From Verrucomicrobiota bacterium (GTDB taxonomy: Bacteria; Verrucomicrobiota; Verrucomicrobiia; Opitutales; Opitutaceae), in contig JACRQG010000011.1 of assembly GCA_016222805.1 (NCBI GenBank), positions 62,001 to 126,000 on the forward strand: 64,000 bases of DNA. Reading direction: 5' to 3'. Positions within the stretch are counted from its first letter, which is position 1. Every line of letters begins with the position of its first letter. This document shows, one piece after another, positions 61,405-64,000 of the stretch. Position numbers and translations under genes: made by a program. The notes beneath the pieces are model-generated. The model was not told where the DNA came from and made no database searches. It worked only from the letters and a program-made list of their open reading frames with translations.

Positions 61405-63706
61405 ACCGCAGGTGCCGGCACCGGCCGCCGTCCGCCGGACGAAGGGAGCGCGGGAGACGCGCTCCGTGCTGCAGGCGCGCCTCCGCCGCAGCGAAATGCT
61501 GCTGCAACTTTCGCGCAAGGTATCGGCGATCGAGGATCTCGATGAATTACTGGCGACCCTGGTGGAGATTGTCGCGAACGAGACGAACGCCGAGCGCGGC
61601 ACCCTGTTCCTGAATGATCCGGCGACCGGTGAGCTCTATTCCCGGATCGCGCAGGGCACGTTCAACCGCGAGCTGCGCGTGATGAACAACTCCGGCATCG
61701 CCGGCGCGGTGTTCCACTCGGGCGCGGGTGTGATCGTGAACGACGCCTACGCCGATGCGCGGTTCAACCCGGAGATCGACCAGAAGACCGGCTTCACCAC
61801 GCGCTCGATCCTGTGCGCGCCGGTGAAGACGGCGCGCGACGAAGTGATCGGCGTGGTGCAGACCCTGAACAAGCGCGAGGGGCACTTCACCCCGGAGGAT
61901 CTCTCGCTCCTCGAGGCGATGGCGGGCCAGGCGGCCGCGGCGCTGCAGAGCACGCAGTTCGTCGAGCGAATGAAGAAGACCCGCCAGGCGGAGATGGAGT
62001 TTCTCGACCTGGTGTCGGACATCACGAGTTCCCTCAACCTTTCGGTGCTGCTGCGGCGGGTGATGAGCGAGGCCACGCGGATGCTGAAGGCGGATCGCTC
62101 GACGCTGTTCCTCAACAACGAGAAGACCAACGAACTCTGGTCGGAAGTGGGCGAGGGACTGAACGCGGTGCAGATCCGGCTGCCGAACCATGTCGGGATC
62201 GCGGGGGCGGTGTTCCAGTCGGGGAAGACGATCAACATCCCGCACGCGTATGCGGATCTCCGGTTCAACCCGGCGTTCGACAAGAAGACCGGCTATTTCA
62301 CCCGGTCGATCCTGTGCGTGCCGGTGGTGAACAAGAACGGGAAGATCATCGGGGTGACCCAGGCGCTGAACAAGCGTGGCGGGCCGTTCACGGCCGAGGA
62401 TGAGGCGCGGTTGCGGGCGTTCACGGCACAGGTCTCGATCGCGCTGGAGAACGCGCGGCTCTTCGAGGACGTGCAGAACATGCGCAACTACAACCAGTCG
62501 GTGCTGGAGAGCATGTCGAGCGGCGTGATCACGCTGGGCGAGGAGGGCCGGGTGCACACGTGCAACGCCGCGGGGCTGCGCATCCTCGGAGTGACGGAGG
62601 CCGAAATCCTGAACCGGACGGCGGCGGAGTTCTTCCGCGGTCCGAATGCCTGGGTGGCGGAGCGGTTGAAGGAGGTGGCGGAGTCCGGGAAGAGCGCGAC
62701 GCTGGTGGACGCCGGGCTGCAGGTGGGCGGCGAGAACCTGAGCGTCAACCTGACGCTGCAGCCGCTGCTGAATCTCAAGGGCGCACGTCTCGGCTCGATG
62801 CTGATGATCGAGGACATTAGCAACGAGAAGCGGATGAAGTCGACGATGGCGCGCTACATGGATCCGGGACTGGCGGATCGGTTGCTGGCAGGGGGAAGCG
62901 AGGTGCTGGGGGGCCAGAGCATCGAGGCGACGATGCTGTTCTCGGACATCCGTTCCTTCACCACGCTCACCGAGGAACTGGGGGCGCAGGGCACCGTGGC
63001 GCTGCTGAACGAGTACTTCACCGTGATGGTCAACTGCATCACGCAGGAGGGCGGGATGCTCGACAAGTTCATCGGCGACGCGATCATGGCGGAGTTCGGC
63101 ATCCCGGTCTCCCACGGGGACGACACGGATCGGGCGATGCGCGCGGCGGTGGCGATGATCGGCGAACTGCGTTCCCTGAACCGCCGTCGGCAGGAGCGCG
63201 GCCAGAAGCCGATCCACATGGGCATCGGGCTGAACACCGACACGGTGGTGTCCGGCAACATCGGCTCGCCGAAGCGGATGGACTACACGGTCATCGGCGA
63301 CGGCGTGAACCTCGCGTCGCGCCTCGAGGGCGCGTGCAAGGAATACAGCGCGCAGATCCTCGCCAGTGAGTTTACGTACCGGAAGCTGAAGGGCACGTAC
63401 CGGGCGCGGGAGGTGGATCGGGTGGTGGTGAAGGGCAAGACGGAGCCGGTGGGCGTGTACGAAATCCTCGACTACCACAACGAGGAGAGTTTCCCGAACA
63501 TGCCGGAGGTGTTGAACTTCTTCCGGGGCGGGCTCGGGTACTATCGCAAAGGCGAGTTTGATCGGGCGATCGCGCAGTTCCGCGAGGCCCTGGCCTTGCA
63601 TCCGGGCGATCGGCTGAGCGAGACCTACGTCCAGAGATGCGAGTACCTGAAGGCACATTCGCCTGGTCCGGGATGGAATGGCGTCTGGGTAATGAAGTCG
63701 AAGTAG
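61394..63706 (+). CDS. Class III adenylate/guanylate cyclase with GAF-GAF-PAS sensor domains
   Basis: A 770-residue soluble cyclase. GAF1 (about 45-195) and GAF2 (220-375) both have the N-K-x-F-x-x-E-D segment (NKREGHFTPED, NKRGGPFTAED) seen in cyclic-nucleotide-binding GAF domains. A PAS-like domain (390-495: SMSSGVITLGEEGRVHTCNAAGLRILGVTEAEI) follows. The catalytic domain (515-690) has MLFSDIRSFTTLTEEL (metal Asp), MLDKFIGDAIMAEFG (second Asp, adenine-specific Lys), and MDYTVIGDGVNLASRLEG. The tail resembles one TPR unit. Probably makes cAMP in response to a small ligand. The ATG at 61394 overlaps the coiled-coil gene. Confidence 0.9.
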   Translation: MDAEPQVPAPAAVRRTKGARETRSVLQARLRRSEMLLQLSRKVSAIEDLDELLATLVEIVANETNAERGTLFLNDPATGELYSRIAQGTFNRELRVMNNSGIAGAVFHSGAGVIVNDAYADARFNPEIDQKTGFTTRSILCAPVKTARDEVIGVVQTLNKREGHFTPEDLSLLEAMAGQAAAALQSTQFVERMKKTRQAEMEFLDLVSDITSSLNLSVLLRRVMSEATRMLKADRSTLFLNNEKTNELWSEVGEGLNAVQIRLPNHVGIAGAVFQSGKTINIPHAYADLRFNPAFDKKTGYFTRSILCVPVVNKNGKIIGVTQALNKRGGPFTAEDEARLRAFTAQVSIALENARLFEDVQNMRNYNQSVLESMSSGVITLGEEGRVHTCNAAGLRILGVTEAEILNRTAAEFFRGPNAWVAERLKEVAESGKSATLVDAGLQVGGENLSVNLTLQPLLNLKGARLGSMLMIEDISNEKRMKSTMARYMDPGLADRLLAGGSEVLGGQSIEATMLFSDIRSFTTLTEELGAQGTVALLNEYFTVMVNCITQEGGMLDKFIGDAIMAEFGIPVSHGDDTDRAMRAAVAMIGELRSLNRRRQERGQKPIHMGIGLNTDTVVSGNIGSPKRMDYTVIGDGVNLASRLEGACKEYSAQILASEFTYRKLKGTYRAREVDRVVVKGKTEPVGVYEILDYHNEESFPNMPEVLNFFRGGLGYYRKGEFDRAIAQFREALALHPGDRLSETYVQRCEYLKAHSPGPGWNGVWVMKSK

Positions 63707-63732
63707 GGGCCTGAGGCGGCCGTAAGGCAGTG

Positions 63733-63780
63733 GTAGCCGGCCCGCGTTGAGAACAGGCCGGGGTCGGCGCCCCCGGCTAC
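63733..63780. repeat. GTAGCCGG/CCGGCTAC-type dispersed intergenic element, copy 3
   Basis: A 48-bp element: GTAGCCGGCCCGCGTTGAG, a short spacer, then GGGGTCGGCGCCCCCGGCTAC. Both ends match the longer copies at 24883 and 36935. Lies just after the cyclase gene. Confidence 0.6.
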
Positions 63781-63850
63781 ATCTGAATCAGGTTTTCGCC
63801 AGCCGGGACCGGTGTCGGCGAAGCTGGACGGTCGCCGCTCGGGATTGGCC

Positions 63851-64000
63851 TTACCGCGGTCCTGAAGCCTGCGACCAGCGCTGATAGTCCGCCTGCAATT
63901 CGCGCGGGGCGGTGGAAGTCGGGGCGAACTTCTTCTTGAGATGCTCGAGCTGGCGGGCGTTGAGGCCTCGGGCGGCCCACCAGTTGGCATGGGTGAAATC
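63851..64000 (-). CDS. C-terminal 49 residues of a protein cut by the window edge
   Basis: On the minus strand the frame is open from base 64000 to a TAA at 63853-63851. It encodes a helical end with HANWWAARGLNARQLEHLKKK and QADYQRWSQASGPR. Codon composition looks coding, and the convergent arrangement with the cyclase gene is sensible. I do not recognise the family; the start lies outside the window. Confidence 0.5.
   Translation of the reverse strand, partial: DFTHANWWAARGLNARQLEHLKKKFAPTSTAPRELQADYQRWSQASGPR

Overview
The window is GC-rich, densely packed bacterial chromosome. It has no rRNA, tRNA or phage gene that I can see. Four TonB-dependent receptors without SusD partners, five formylglycine sulfatases, a GH62 arabinofuranosidase, Tat-exported oxidoreductases and a GntR/LacI-type sugar regulator suggest a polysaccharide-degrading Gram-negative. 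I infer Verrucomicrobiota, probably Opitutaceae; this comes from gene style only, not from a marker gene. Most start codons follow pyrimidine-rich leaders instead of GGAGG.

Layout. 1-9.7 kb: a cut DUF3472 gene, an exported O-methyltransferase, an APC permease, a sulfatase, an Oar-like TonB receptor with a good terminator, a YdcF-like envelope protein and a small secreted coiled coil. 10-17.3 kb: a chemoreceptor with a hemerythrin tail, a YeiH-type transporter, a secreted PHP protein, a CNB-CPBP membrane fusion and an exopolysaccharide-initiating sugar transferase. 17.4-24.7 kb (minus): a cytidylyltransferase/CDP-alcohol phosphotransferase pair joined by ATGA, then a TonB receptor followed by a large exported protein of unrecognised architecture. 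25.4-30.3 kb (minus): three sulfatases in a row. 30.5-33.8 kb (plus): a methyltransferase, an exostosin-like protein and GH62.

34-53.5 kb is the most interesting part: fifteen minus-strand genes in a row, ending at a divergent GntR/LacI-type regulator with a 22-bp palindrome between it and the first gene. They encode an SDR, two SIS proteins, a ROK kinase, UROD-family and MetE-like methyltransferase folds, an FAD oxidoreductase, three Gfo/Idh/MocA oxidoreductases, a sugar-phosphate isomerase/epimerase-type protein, UlaG-like and phosphotriesterase-like hydrolases, a frameshifted sulfatase and a TonB receptor. Five genes of this set are chained by four successive ATGA overlaps. I read it as an uncharacterised catabolic locus for an imported sugar or glycoside, with oxidation, lactone opening, phosphorylation, isomerisation and possibly methyl removal. 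The substrate is unknown.

53.5-63.7 kb (plus): a small membrane protein, a fourth TonB receptor, an MFS transporter, an esterase-like tandem alpha/beta hydrolase, a 36-residue-repeat coiled coil and an overlapping GAF-GAF-PAS class III cyclase. Intergenic spaces hold three families of short dispersed repeats: GTAGCCGG/CCGGCTAC elements, CAGTNNT heptamer arrays and GGGCGAGGGCGCCC palindromes.
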